Assembly (NCBI RefSeq): GCF_008370325.1
Contig: NZ_VNIP01000013.1
Coordinates: forward strand, 62,001-126,000
Reading direction: 5' to 3'
Source of the DNA: Martinezella tropici
GTDB lineage: Bacteria; Pseudomonadota; Alphaproteobacteria; Rhizobiales; Rhizobiaceae
Length of the DNA stretch: 64,000 nucleotides
Made by a program: the position numbers and the translations under genes. The notes under the pieces are model-generated. The model was given only the letters and a program-made list of their open reading frames with translations, had not been told where the DNA came from and ran no database searches. Within the stretch, counting starts at the first letter, position 1. Each line of letters opens with the position of its first letter. This document shows, in pieces, positions 8,462 to 16,806 of this stretch.

Positions 8462-9718
8462 CTACTTGATCTTATCCTTCAGGGCTGAAACGTCTTCCAT
8501 CTTCAGTTCGCCATCGGTGACGATCTTGCCGTCTGCGATCTTCCAAAGACGGAAGGGGCCGGTGATGTCACCATACTGATCGAAGGAGACCGGGCCGATG
8601 ACACCTTCGTAGCGGATCGGCTTGCCTTCCTTGATGAGGCCGAGCGCCTTGGCGAACTCTTCCTTGCCGGCATAGATCGGCGTGCCCTTGGGGTCGACGA
8701 CCCTATCGATGTCATCCTTCAGCTTGGATGTGTCGTCGCCGGCGATCGCCAGCGCGAGACCGACGATCGCGCCGGCGTCATAGGCTCGGTCAGCGGCCGG
8801 GTTGGTCGGCTCGATGCCCGAAAAATCCTTGTAGTTCTTGTTGAAGTAGTCAGTCGATGGCGTCGGCGTCGTGCCTGAGGAGGTGCCATAGGCGTCCTTC
8901 AGATAGTCCGAGCCGACGGAATCGATAAAATCCGGGCTGTTCATGCCGTCATTGAGCAGGAACTTCTGCGGGCCGCCTTGCGAGATCCAGGTGCGGGCGA
9001 TGGTCGCGCCGTCGACCGGCGTGCTGACGAGATAGAGGCCGTCCGGATTGCCGCCCATGCCGGCGGTGACTTCCGAGGCATAGCTCGACTGCTTCTCGTT
9101 ATAGGGTGTCGTCGAGACGATCGTGCCGCCGAGCGCCTTATAGGCCTTTGAGAATTCGGCGACCATGTTGACGCCGAAATCGTTATTGACGTGGATGATC
9201 GCGAGCTTCTTGAAGCCCTTGTCGATCGCGTATTTGGCGGCGGCGATACCTTGGAGCGAATCCGATGTGATGGTGCGGAAGAAGATACCGTTGGTCTTGC
9301 CGTCCCGGCCAAGCGCCGTCAGTGTCGGCGAGGAGGCGGCGGGCGACACCTGCACGATCTTGGCCGGCGCGGTGACCGAGGTCAGGATCGGGATCGTCAC
9401 CGAAGAAATGATGCCGCCAATGATGGCCGGTACCTTCTTGACCTGGACGAGCTGGGTCGCGGCATCAACCGCGACATTGCCCTGGCTCTGGCTGTCGCGC
9501 GTATCCGTCACCAGATCGCAGCCATGAGCGCCGCCGGCGGCGTTGATGTCGCGGAAGGCCATCTCGACGGATTTTGCGCCCGCCTGACCGTATTCGCCGG
9601 CCGGGCCGGTCAGTTCCATCACGAGGCCGACCGTGACCTTGCAGTCCGCAGCATTGGCAGCGCCGGCTGCAGTCAGAAGGGCCAGAGCCGTGGTAATTTG
9701 AAATATCGTCTTCTTCAT
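8462..9718 (-). CDS. Branched-chain-amino-acid-type ABC transporter substrate-binding protein (LivK-like)
   Basis: 418 residues with a clear Sec signal peptide: MKKTIFQITT, a hydrophobic core, then ANAADC, cleaved near residue 23. The mature part is a type I periplasmic binding protein ('VTVGLVMELTGPAGEYGQAG', 'AAASPTL', 'VNNDFGVNMVAEFSKAYKALGG'). It captures the substrate in the periplasm for the LivGFHM membrane complex encoded divergently at 12954-16388. Liv systems also carry amides, urea, polyamines and aromatic acids, so the substrate need not be an amino acid. GGGGA lies upstream of the start. It is sandwiched between catabolic genes, and a hairpin follows its stop. Confidence 0.9.
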   Translation of the reverse strand: MKKTIFQITTALALLTAAGAANAADCKVTVGLVMELTGPAGEYGQAGAKSVEMAFRDINAAGGAHGCDLVTDTRDSQSQGNVAVDAATQLVQVKKVPAIIGGIISSVTIPILTSVTAPAKIVQVSPAASSPTLTALGRDGKTNGIFFRTITSDSLQGIAAAKYAIDKGFKKLAIIHVNNDFGVNMVAEFSKAYKALGGTIVSTTPYNEKQSSYASEVTAGMGGNPDGLYLVSTPVDGATIARTWISQGGPQKFLLNDGMNSPDFIDSVGSDYLKDAYGTSSGTTPTPSTDYFNKNYKDFSGIEPTNPAADRAYDAGAIVGLALAIAGDDTSKLKDDIDRVVDPKGTPIYAGKEEFAKALGLIKEGKPIRYEGVIGPVSFDQYGDITGPFRLWKIADGKIVTDGELKMEDVSALKDKIK

Positions 9719-9770
9719 CTTTGTTCCCCTTGTTCGGTCAACGATTTTCGCTTCTGCTTTTTAGAACCTG

Positions 9771-10199
9771 TCAGGTCTCCGGCATCTGCAGCCAGGTTTC
9801 ATGCAGATGCTGCCATTCGACGCCGTTGGGTGCCGATGAACTTGCGGTGAAGAGCGCGCTCGCCTGGCGCCGGCTGTATTTGCCGGCGCGAGACTGGGCT
9901 TCGACATAGGTGAGAACGATAGTATCCGCAGTTTCGTAGCGCGCGCGGATATCCGAAATCTCGATGGTGAAATTGCCCCGAAACGTCGCCCGGTTTGCCC
10001 GGATCAGCTCGATGGTCTCAGTGCGGTCGAAGACGCGGCCGGTCGGGGGGATCATGTGAAAAGCCTGGCCGAAGGTGCGCTCGCAGTGGCCGAAATCGGT
10101 CTTGTCGGCGGTTGCGGCGTCATACCAGGCTTCGAAGAAGCGATGGAAATCCAGCACTTCGGCGCTGGCCTTGCGGAAGAGGGGCGATTGCTGGCTCAT
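9771..10199 (-). CDS. NTF2-like (DUF4440/SnoaL-type) protein
   Basis: 142 residues. The N-terminal helix is 'LDFHRFFEAWYDAATADKTDF', followed by 'HMIPPTGRVFDRTETIELIR' and beta strands 'FTIEISDIRAR', 'TIVLTYVEAQS', 'WQHLHETWLQ'. This is the cone-shaped NTF2-like fold used by small isomerases, dehydratases and ligand-binding proteins. No signal peptide is seen, so it is cytoplasmic. Its ATG overlaps the stop of the aldo/keto reductase in an ATGA junction (10196-10199), showing translational coupling within the GntR-headed operon. The specific reaction is unknown. Confidence 0.75.
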   Translation of the reverse strand: MSQQSPLFRKASAEVLDFHRFFEAWYDAATADKTDFGHCERTFGQAFHMIPPTGRVFDRTETIELIRANRATFRGNFTIEISDIRARYETADTIVLTYVEAQSRAGKYSRRQASALFTASSSAPNGVEWQHLHETWLQMPET

Positions 10200-11260
10200 A
10201 CCTTCCCCGCATTGAGATTGTAATGCATGATCGAGCCGTGCCGGCCTGTGCGATCGCGCTCCAGTGTATAGACGTCGCCTTCAAGGCCAGGACTTTGGGC
10301 GATGATGCTGGCGATCTGCCGGCGGTCGTCGTCCGAAAAGGCGATATCCATAATCTTGGCATTGGCAAGCGCATGTGCCTGATTGCGGGCGCCGACGATG
10401 ACGGCGGCGACCTGCGGCTGCTCCAGCACCCAGGCGCTGGCAATCGTGGCGATATCGACACCATGCTTGTCGGCGATACCCCTCAAAGTGCCGAGCAATG
10501 ATTGAAACAGCTCCCAACCGCCGAAATCATCGATGATCAGCTTGTATTTGACGAGCGAGCGGTTCTCGAGCGGCATTTCCGGTTCCGACTGGCCCAGCCA
10601 TCTGTCACTCAGGAAGCCGCCGGCCACCGAACCGTAGCAGAGGAACTTGACGTTATTCTCGGCGGCGAGCTTGGCGAGGCTGCGCGACGGCCGCTGATCG
10701 AGAACGGAATACTGCAGCTGTTGGCTGACCAGCGGAATGCCGGCTTTAAGGATCTCTGAAATATGTGGCGTGTCGAAATTCGTTGTGCCGACATTGCGCA
10801 CCTTGCCTTCGCGGCGCATCTCGTCCAGCCAGCTCAGGGCTTCGAGATAGCCGGGCAGGGAGTAATCCCACCAATGAAACTGCACCAGATCGAGCTGTTC
10901 GGTCTTCAGCTTGCGCAGCGACTTGTCGACAATGCCACGAATATAGTCGCGGCTGATTGTTGCCAGCTTCTCCAGATCGGGCACGAGTTTGGTGTGGACC
11001 TTCATCGCGCCCGCGGCTTCCGCGCCGCGCTCGTTGCGAAGCCGCTCGCGCGCCTCGCCGATCAGCTCCTCGACGCCCGTATAGATGTCGGCGCAGTCAT
11101 AGGTGCAGATGCCGACGTCGAAGGCGGCGATCAGGTCGGTCACGGCCTGGGCGCGATCGATGGCGCCATGTCCTCCGGCAAGCTGCCAGCCGCCGCGGAT
11201 GACGCGGGAAATCTTGTATCCGGGGTTGAGCTCAAAAGTCTTGGCGGTCATACGGTTCAT
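10196..11260 (-). CDS. Aldo/keto reductase
   Basis: 354 residues with the (beta/alpha)8 aldo/keto reductase signature. The catalytic tetrad is visible: Asp in 'TYDCADIYTGVEELIGEA', Tyr in the same segment, Lys in 'KVHTKLVPD' and His in 'LVQFHWWDYS'. 'VGTTNFD' and the C-terminal NADPH-binding segment 'AAVIVGARNQAHALAN' follow. It should reduce an aldehyde or ketone (or oxidise the alcohol) with NADP(H). The start at 11260 forms an ATGA overlap with the upstream gene's stop at 11257 and is preferred to the ATG at 11251. Both ends are coupled to neighbours, so it is an integral step of this operon's pathway. Confidence 0.9.
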   Translation of the reverse strand: MNRMTAKTFELNPGYKISRVIRGGWQLAGGHGAIDRAQAVTDLIAAFDVGICTYDCADIYTGVEELIGEARERLRNERGAEAAGAMKVHTKLVPDLEKLATISRDYIRGIVDKSLRKLKTEQLDLVQFHWWDYSLPGYLEALSWLDEMRREGKVRNVGTTNFDTPHISEILKAGIPLVSQQLQYSVLDQRPSRSLAKLAAENNVKFLCYGSVAGGFLSDRWLGQSEPEMPLENRSLVKYKLIIDDFGGWELFQSLLGTLRGIADKHGVDIATIASAWVLEQPQVAAVIVGARNQAHALANAKIMDIAFSDDDRRQIASIIAQSPGLEGDVYTLERDRTGRHGSIMHYNLNAGKV

Positions 11261-11610
11261 TCTCCTTCGGGCAACGGCACAGCCGTTGTTTCGGCATGGC
11301 TAAACCGCCGTTTGCCCGTCCTGACGATGCGCAGCCGGCTCGCGCAGTTCGGGTCGGGGCAGGCGATTTCCGCATCCGAGGTCATCCAGTCATTCTTGTG
11401 AGTGGGCCGTTGCTTGGCCGCCAGCAGCGGCAGGACGGCTGAAATGGAGTAGATCGAAAAGCCTTGCCCCGCAGGCAGGGACAGCATTTCGCCCTTGAGT
11501 TCGAAATAATCGCCCTGCTTGGCGCCGCAATAGATCGGCTTGCCCTCTGGAATGACGGCTTCGACCCTGAGGTCGAAAAGCTCAAAACTGTCATCGCTTG
11601 CAGCCGTCAT
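11257..11610 (-). CDS. TIGR04076-like small conserved protein
   Basis: 117 residues. The pattern resembles the TIGR04076 family: 'GDYFELKGEMLSLPAGQGFSIYSISAVLPLL' in the middle and 'CPDPNCASRLRIVR' towards the end. The family has no established biochemical role. Three cysteines are present ('IYCGAK', 'IACPDPNCAS'), so a bound metal is possible, but this is inference. The start lies 1 nt after the stop of the DUF3830 gene and the stop overlaps the aldo/keto reductase start. It is therefore part of a tightly coupled operon. The family assignment comes from memory of the motif. Confidence 0.6.
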   Translation of the reverse strand: MTAASDDSFELFDLRVEAVIPEGKPIYCGAKQGDYFELKGEMLSLPAGQGFSIYSISAVLPLLAAKQRPTHKNDWMTSDAEIACPDPNCASRLRIVRTGKRRFSHAETTAVPLPEGE

Positions 11611-11611
11611 C

Positions 11612-12100
11612 TCAGATCTCCGCGCGCTCGAAGGTGACGTCGCAGGCGCCGTTACGGCGGATGACGCCGCAGGCTACCGCGAAATGCTCGCGCTCCTCCG
11701 GGCGCACCTGTGCGACGACGCTGCCGGCAAGCCAGCCGATCGGAAAGAGCAAACGGGCGCCGGGTCCATAGAACAGACCGATATCGAAGATCGCATCCGG
11801 ATTGCCGCCCCACATGCGCGGCGGCACGTAGCTCAGCACGATATCACCTGGCTGCGGCGTCAGCGTTGCGTTTTCGGCGGGCAGGGCGTTCGCATAGGAA
11901 GCACCCTTCAGATGCGCCGGCGGGATTGGGCATGAGATTTCCGGGCCGGTCCACATGGCGTGAATGCCACCGACTACACGGGTTTCGCTGAGGTAGCTCC
12001 AGAGAAAGGCGGCATTGTCTGGCGCCTTGGCGTCCAGCAGAGGTGCCAAGACACTGAGGCCGGAACGTGGTTCGGTGATCTTGATGGCGCGTTGGCTCAT
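11612..12100 (-). CDS. DUF3830 family protein (cyclophilin-like fold)
   Basis: 162 residues starting 'MSQRAIKITEPRSGLSVLAPL'. The features fit DUF3830: 'DAKAPDNAAFLWSYL' near residue 30, 'GIHAMWTGPEI', 'TPQPGDIVLSYVPP' and 'LFPIGWLAGSVVAQV'. DUF3830 proteins have a cyclophilin-like beta-barrel and usually sit in catabolic operons beside amidases or hydrolases. Their activity is not established. The ATG at 12100 overlaps the GntR stop (ATGA, 12097-12100), which settles the start. The frame remains open far upstream, but that extension only shadows the GntR gene. Confidence 0.75.
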   Translation of the reverse strand: MSQRAIKITEPRSGLSVLAPLLDAKAPDNAAFLWSYLSETRVVGGIHAMWTGPEISCPIPPAHLKGASYANALPAENATLTPQPGDIVLSYVPPRMWGGNPDAIFDIGLFYGPGARLLFPIGWLAGSVVAQVRPEEREHFAVACGVIRRNGACDVTFERAEI

Positions 12101-12831
12101 GCGGATTGGCCCTTTTTGGCTTCGGCTTCCAGTTTGCTGCGCAGGAAGGTGAACGGCCGGCTGATGTCTGCCACCAGCGCATCGCGAGCGCCCTTTGCAT
12201 CCTGCGCGGCGATCGCCTTGACGATCGTGCGGTGATAGTGGGCGGTATCGACCTCGCCGGCATCCGAGAAGGCGTAAATGGCGACGCGGATACAGGGGCC
12301 GGATTGCAGCCAAAGGCTTTCGATCATCGGGATCAGCACGGCCGAACCGCAGGCGCGATAGATCTCGAAATGAAAGGCTTGATTGAGCGTCACCTCGCGG
12401 TCGACGTCCTTCTTGTGCTTCAGCGCGCGCATCTCGTCCCATTCGCCGAGCATGCTTTCGATGGTCGTAATCTGGCGCGGCGTCATGCGGGTCGCTGCAA
12501 GCGCGATCGCCTCGCCCTCTATCAGGATGCGAGCGCGCAGAAGGTCGTCCATGCGCTCCAGCGTGATCGGCGGTACGCGAACGGACCGGTTGGGGAGAGC
12601 TTCCAGCGCTTTTTCCGTGATCAGCCGACCGAGAGCCTCGCGCACCGGCATGGTGCTGGTCATCAGCGCGTCGGCAAGACCGCGGATCGTCAGCACCTGG
12701 CTCGGCTCGAACAGCCCGCCGATCAGCGCGCGGCGCAGCTCCAGATAGACCCGGTCCTGAACGGTTTCTCGCCCCACTGGCGCAAGCTGTGCGGCAATCG
12801 GATCGCTCTTGTCGGCGGTGGCCTTTTGCAT
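12097..12831 (-). CDS. GntR-family regulator, FadR/FCD subfamily
   Basis: About 244 residues. The winged HTH is at residues 20-85 ('VQDRVYLELRRALIGGLFEPSQVLTIRGLADAL', 'MPVREALGRLI'). The all-helical FCD ligand domain follows, with likely metal ligands in 'LNQAFHFEIYRA' and 'HYHRTIVKAI'. The ATG at 12831 is chosen over 12900 because AAGGGA lies about 7 nt upstream and the extension would run into the operator region. The gene heads the minus-strand operon and is divergent from livGFHM, with two GTGATCA boxes between. It most likely represses both operons until a pathway substrate or intermediate binds. Confidence 0.9.
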   Translation of the reverse strand: MQKATADKSDPIAAQLAPVGRETVQDRVYLELRRALIGGLFEPSQVLTIRGLADALMTSTMPVREALGRLITEKALEALPNRSVRVPPITLERMDDLLRARILIEGEAIALAATRMTPRQITTIESMLGEWDEMRALKHKKDVDREVTLNQAFHFEIYRACGSAVLIPMIESLWLQSGPCIRVAIYAFSDAGEVDTAHYHRTIVKAIAAQDAKGARDALVADISRPFTFLRSKLEAEAKKGQSA

Positions 12832-12877
12832 TCGACATCCCTTTTTCGGCTTGCGAAGAGGATTAAAGCTGATTAGC

Positions 12878-12901
12878 GTGATCAATGCAAGTGTGATCAC
12901 A
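12878..12901. promoter_or_regulatory. Paired GTGATCA boxes, candidate GntR operator
   Basis: GTGATCA occurs at 12878-12884 and 12893-12899, 15 bp start to start. The second copy is the core of the perfect palindrome TGTGATCACA (12892-12901). The site lies between the GntR start (12831) and the livG start (12954), so it can cover both divergent promoters. GntR proteins of the FadR group bind short palindromes of this size. Binding is inferred. Confidence 0.55.
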
Positions 12902-12953
12902 AATCAAATAACCAGGGAGGCGGCAACAATCGCCTTCCGGCCAGAGGGATCTC

Positions 12954-13751
12954 ATGAGTACGACAACCGAACGGCATGGGGAGGAAGCCCGGCCCGTTCT
13001 GACGGCCAAAAACGTGGTGCGGCGCTTCGGCGGCCTGGTGGCCGTCAACGACGTTTCTTTCCATGTGCGCCAGGGTGAGATCCTCGGATTGATCGGTCCG
13101 AACGGCGCCGGCAAGACGACGATGTTCGACCTTCTGGCCGGCAGTGTTGCGCCGAGCAGCGGCGAAATCGTCTTGAATGGCACCGGAGTCGCAGGCGAGG
13201 CAGCTCATCGGCGGATCAGTCGCGGCCTCGGTCGTACTTTTCAGATCCCGCGGCCCTTTCCCAATCTGACGCTTCTCGACAATGTGATGCTGGCCGCCCA
13301 GCATCAGTCAGGCGAGCGCCTGCTGTCGAATTTCCTGCGGCCGTGGAAAGTCGCCGCGCAGGAGAAGGCGGCCCATGCCAAGGCGATGGAACTGCTCGAC
13401 CTCGTTCACCTGACGCGTCTGGCGCATGAGCCGGCCCGCGTGTTGTCGGGCGGTCAGCGCAAACTTCTGGAGCTTGCCCGCGTCATGATGGCTGATCCGG
13501 CCCTCATCCTGCTCGACGAGCCCGCCGCCGGCGTCAACGCGACCCTTCTGGAAACGATCATCGACCGCATCCGCGATATCAATCAGCGCGGCGTCACCTT
13601 TCTTCTAATCGAGCACAATATCGATATGGTGACGCGCCTGTGTCACCGCGTGCTTGTGATGGCGAGTGGCGAGCTTCTTTGCGAGGGCACGCCGGAAGAG
13701 GTCGCCCGCGATCCGCGCGTCATCGAAGCCTATCTGGGAGGCGCGGCATGA
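12954..13751 (+). CDS. livG: ABC transporter ATP-binding protein, LivG type
   Basis: 265 residues. Walker A is GPNGAGKTT near residue 45, the signature is 'LSGGQRKLLELARVM', and Walker B is 'LILLDEPAAGVN'. The long LivG-specific insertion contains 'GLGRTFQIPRPFPNLTLLDNVMLAAQHQ'. It hydrolyses ATP on the cytoplasmic face to drive import through LivH/LivM. The first gene of a four-gene plus-strand operon, it follows GAGGGA about 7 nt upstream and the GTGATCA boxes. Its stop overlaps the livF start (ATGA). The symbol denotes family type, since the substrate is not shown to be a branched-chain amino acid. Confidence 0.92.
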   Translation: MSTTTERHGEEARPVLTAKNVVRRFGGLVAVNDVSFHVRQGEILGLIGPNGAGKTTMFDLLAGSVAPSSGEIVLNGTGVAGEAAHRRISRGLGRTFQIPRPFPNLTLLDNVMLAAQHQSGERLLSNFLRPWKVAAQEKAAHAKAMELLDLVHLTRLAHEPARVLSGGQRKLLELARVMMADPALILLDEPAAGVNATLLETIIDRIRDINQRGVTFLLIEHNIDMVTRLCHRVLVMASGELLCEGTPEEVARDPRVIEAYLGGAA

Positions 13752-14497
13752 GTGAACCGGTCTTGAGCGTTCGCAATCTCGTTGCCGGCTACGAGCCGGG
13801 TGTTCCGATCGTGCGCGGTGCCTCGATTGCGGTGGGGGAGAAGGAAATTGTCGTCGTGCTCGGTCCAAATGGCGCCGGCAAATCGAGCTTCATCAAGGCC
13901 ATTGCCGGTCTTGTTCCGGTCGAAAGCGGCACGGTCGAGCTGGCCGGCAGGGATATTACGAGTGCTCCCGCCCACACCATGGTGCGGCTCGGCCTCGCCT
14001 TCGTGCCGCAGACGGAAAATGTCTTCCCGCTGATGTCCGTCGAGGACAATCTGAAGGTCGCCGGCGGCATTCTGAAGCCGAAAGACGTGCCTGCTCGCAT
14101 CGAAGAAATGTATGCGACCTTTCCGGATCTTGCTCGTCATCGCCGCATCGCCGCCGGTAATCTTTCGGGAGGCCAGCGGCAGATGCTGGCCGTCGCGCGT
14201 GCCCTTATCGTGCATCCGAAGCTTCTCGTGCTCGATGAGCCTTCAGCGGGCCTCTCGCCAAAATTCGTCTCGATGGTCTTCGACATGCTGACCGAAATCC
14301 GCAAATCCGGCGTTACCATTCTGCTGGTCGAGCAAAATGCCAAGGCAGCGCTTGCGATTGGCGATCGCGCTTATGTCCTCGTCGAGGGCAAAGACAGGCA
14401 TGAAGGCGTGGCTTCCGAACTTTGGAACGATCCTGTCGTTGCCGAACTCTATCTCGGTCAGCGACCGGCGGCTTCAGCAAGGGGAGGTGCGGCATGA
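13748..14497 (+). CDS. livF: ABC transporter ATP-binding protein, LivF type
   Basis: 249 residues: 'VLSVRNLVAGYEPGVPIVRG', Walker A GPNGAGKSS, 'LAFVPQTENVFPLMSVEDNL', signature LSGGQRQMLAVARAL and Walker B 'LLVLDEPSAGLSP'. This is the shorter of the two Liv ATPases. The start at 13748 is fixed by the ATGA overlap with livG; an upstream in-frame ATG at 13640 lies within livG and is not credible. The stop again overlaps the livH start (14494-14497). It partners LivG in the heterodimeric motor. Confidence 0.92.
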   Translation: MSEPVLSVRNLVAGYEPGVPIVRGASIAVGEKEIVVVLGPNGAGKSSFIKAIAGLVPVESGTVELAGRDITSAPAHTMVRLGLAFVPQTENVFPLMSVEDNLKVAGGILKPKDVPARIEEMYATFPDLARHRRIAAGNLSGGQRQMLAVARALIVHPKLLVLDEPSAGLSPKFVSMVFDMLTEIRKSGVTILLVEQNAKAALAIGDRAYVLVEGKDRHEGVASELWNDPVVAELYLGQRPAASARGGAA

Positions 14498-15402
14498 ACC
14501 TGCAATTCATCGTCGACGGATTGCTGACGGGCTCGATGATCGGTCTTGGCGCCATCGGCGTGACGCTCACCTACTCGATCTTACGCTTTTCGAACTTCGC
14601 CCATGGTGATTTCATGGCCTGGGGCACCTACGCGACGCTTGCCGTGGTCAGTGCGATCGGCGCTGTATTCGGCAAGGTCGCACCCATTGGCCCGCTCTCT
14701 TTCGGCTGGCCGCTGCTCGTGGCGGTGATCGTGGCAATGGGCTTTACCGGCCTCCTTGCCCTTGCACTCGACAAGGTGCTGTTTGCGAAACTGCGCGCCA
14801 AGGGCCAATCGATCATCGTCGTCATGGCGAGCTTCGGCGCTTCCATGGCTTTGCGTAGCCTGCTCGAATTCCTCTTCACCTCGCGGCCGACCTATTTCAG
14901 TCGCGCCATCCAGATCGCCATGCCCGTCGGCTTCGGCATTCGCATCACCCCAGATCAGATTGCCCTTTTGATCGTCACGGCGCTTCTGGTCTTCGGCGTG
15001 CATATGCTGATGACAAGGACGCAGACGGGCCGCTCCATGCAGGCGCTGAGCCAAAACCCGGCGCTTGCCCGCGTCGTCGGCATCGATGTCTCCAAAGTCG
15101 TACGCGTCACATGGCTGATCGGCGGAGGGCTCGCCTGCGTTGCCGGCGTCATGATCGGCATTCTCGTGCAGATCCGTCCGCTGATGGGCTTCGACATGCT
15201 GCTGCCGATGTTTGCCGCCGCTATTCTCGGCGGTATCGGCAGTGTGCCGGGCGCGGTTCTCGGCGGCCTCATTATTGGTCTTGCCGAGGCGGCCGCAGTT
15301 CAGCTTGTCGGTGCGGAGTGGCGTGCCGCCATCTCCTTCATCATCTTGATGGCGGTGCTGTTCATTCGGCCGATCGGCCTTTTCGGAGTGAGAGAGCGAT
15401 GA
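14494..15402 (+). CDS. livH: ABC transporter permease, LivH type
   Basis: 302 residues and very hydrophobic, with about eight membrane spans. It has the LivH landmarks 'LRFSNFAHGDFMAWGTYATL' near the N-terminus and 'FAAAILGGIGSVPGAVLGGLIIGLAEA' near the C-terminus. It forms half of the inner-membrane channel. The start at 14494 overlaps the livF stop and is preceded by GGGGAGG. Its stop overlaps livM (15399-15402). Loss of any one of these coupled genes would be expected to affect the rest. Confidence 0.92.
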   Translation: MNLQFIVDGLLTGSMIGLGAIGVTLTYSILRFSNFAHGDFMAWGTYATLAVVSAIGAVFGKVAPIGPLSFGWPLLVAVIVAMGFTGLLALALDKVLFAKLRAKGQSIIVVMASFGASMALRSLLEFLFTSRPTYFSRAIQIAMPVGFGIRITPDQIALLIVTALLVFGVHMLMTRTQTGRSMQALSQNPALARVVGIDVSKVVRVTWLIGGGLACVAGVMIGILVQIRPLMGFDMLLPMFAAAILGGIGSVPGAVLGGLIIGLAEAAAVQLVGAEWRAAISFIILMAVLFIRPIGLFGVRER

Positions 15403-16388
15403 TGGACATTATTGGCTACGGCGCTTTCTTCCTGACGACCGCGTTGATCTTTTCCTTCATCACGCTCGGCCTGAACCTGCAATGGGGCCTGACCGGCCTC
15501 TTCAATGTCGGGCTCGCCGGCTTCGTAGCGATCGGCGCCTATACCTCGGCCTTGCTGACGACGCCCGATACGGCCGGGCGGTTCGGTGGGTTCGATCTGC
15601 CGATTCTCGTCGGCTGGCTCGGCGCGATGATTATCGCCGGTCTTGCCGCCGCCATCATCGGCGTGGCGACGCTCCGGCTGAAATCCGATTATCTGGCGAT
15701 CACGACCTTCGGCGTGGCCGTCGTCGTCCAGCTCGTGACGCTGAATGCGCAGAGGCTGACAGGCGGCCCCTTTGGTGTCGGCTTCATTCCTCGCCCATTT
15801 TCTGGCCTTGCCGAAACGCCACTTCTTTTCAACTTGGCGAATCTCGGCGTCGTGACTGTCGTAATGCTGATCGTCTATTTCGCGCTCGAGCATCTGGCGA
15901 AAAGCCCCTGGGGACGCGTCCTCAAGGCGTTGCGTGAGGACGAGCGCGCCGCCATTTCTCTCGGCAAGAGCGCTCGCTTCTACCGCGCACAGGCCTTTGC
16001 CGTCGGCGGTGCGATCATGGGACTGGCCGGCGCCATACAGGCACATTTCATCGGTTTTATCGCGCCGGACAATTACCTTCCCATCCTGACCTTTCAGGTC
16101 TGGGTCATGCTGATCGTCGGCGGCTCTGGCAGCAACAAGGGTGCCATCGTCGGCAGCGCTCTGGTCTGGGCTATCTGGGCCGGTTCCGGTGCGCTCACGA
16201 GTATCCTCTTTTCGCCCGAACAACAGGCTCGTGCGGCATCGCTGCAGATCGTAGCGATCGGCGTCATGCTCTGCATCATCCTGCTGGTGCGTCCCGGCGG
16301 CCTCTTCGGCGATATGCCGCGGCGGCGATCGGCGGTCGCATCGCAGCCGAAACCGGCTGTGGATGAGCTAAGCGACAGGGCGTCGTAA
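15399..16388 (+). CDS. livM: ABC transporter permease, LivM type
   Basis: 329 residues: 'FFLTTALIFSFITLGLNLQWGLTGLFNVGLAGFVAIGAY' at the N-terminus, then 'LKSDYLAITTFGVAVVVQL' and the conserved 'GRVLKALREDERAAISLGK' coupling helix. 'FIGFIAPDNYLPILTFQVWVMLIVGGSGSNKGAIVG' follows, as in LivM proteins. It is the second channel half. The start is ATG at 15399 (or the next ATG at 15402), overlapping the livH stop. It is the last gene of the plus-strand operon. The binding protein is encoded in the divergent operon at 8462-9718. Confidence 0.92.
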   Translation: MMDIIGYGAFFLTTALIFSFITLGLNLQWGLTGLFNVGLAGFVAIGAYTSALLTTPDTAGRFGGFDLPILVGWLGAMIIAGLAAAIIGVATLRLKSDYLAITTFGVAVVVQLVTLNAQRLTGGPFGVGFIPRPFSGLAETPLLFNLANLGVVTVVMLIVYFALEHLAKSPWGRVLKALREDERAAISLGKSARFYRAQAFAVGGAIMGLAGAIQAHFIGFIAPDNYLPILTFQVWVMLIVGGSGSNKGAIVGSALVWAIWAGSGALTSILFSPEQQARAASLQIVAIGVMLCIILLVRPGGLFGDMPRRRSAVASQPKPAVDELSDRAS

Positions 16389-16510
16389 CGCTTACCGATA
16401 ACCATTGGTGAGAAGCAGGAGAATGGAAAAGAAGCCCGATAGGAGCATTGCCGAATGCCAGTAGCCAAGCCGTGATGTTTGATAATCAAAAGGAGGTCGC
16501 GCCCAAAAAG
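16389..16510. other. Non-coding region 3' of livM
   Basis: The gap between livM and the convergent secreted-protein gene covers 16389-16806 (418 bp). Apart from the stem-loop at 16511-16530 no coding remnant or repeat was recognised in it. Confidence 0.3.
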
Positions 16511-16530
16511 AAACCCGCCGACGCGGGTTA
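16511..16530 (-). terminator. Intrinsic terminator between convergent genes
   Basis: AACCCGC (16512-16518) pairs with GCGGGTT (16523-16529) around a 4-nt loop. Read on the minus strand the stem is followed by TTTCTTTTT, the usual U-tract. It suits termination of the leftward transcript from 16807-17340, although it lies about 275 bp past that stop. Rightward from livM it lacks a U-tract. Confidence 0.55.
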
Positions 16531-16806
16531 TGTTAGAAATTCGAGCGCACGCTCAATTCACATTGCCATTTGGGCGGTATGGCTGCGCCAGCGCGGACTC
16601 CAGCTCAAAACGTTAGCTCCTGATATACGCGCTGAACCTCCGCAAACTTGCAAAGCTGAAACCCCGCGTGAAGACCACGGCCTTCTCGCCGGTTATCTAG
16701 CGGAGGGCCACTGGCCTCGCTACCTTCGACCGGCTTCGTCGATGGTATCGGTGCAATGCGGCCCTCCCACGGATCGACCATACCAGTCGAAAATCGGTGG
16801 AGTATG

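Noticed and set aside
11612..12838. 408-codon minus-strand frame
   Set aside because: Only its last 162 codons (from 12100) are the DUF3830 gene. The rest is Arg/Ser-rich shadow of the GntR gene in another frame.
16620..16760. Possible tRNA or small RNA in the livM 3' gap
   Set aside because: No cloverleaf with TTC-loop or anticodon stem could be drawn. Only the short terminator-like hairpin at 16511-16530 is supported.
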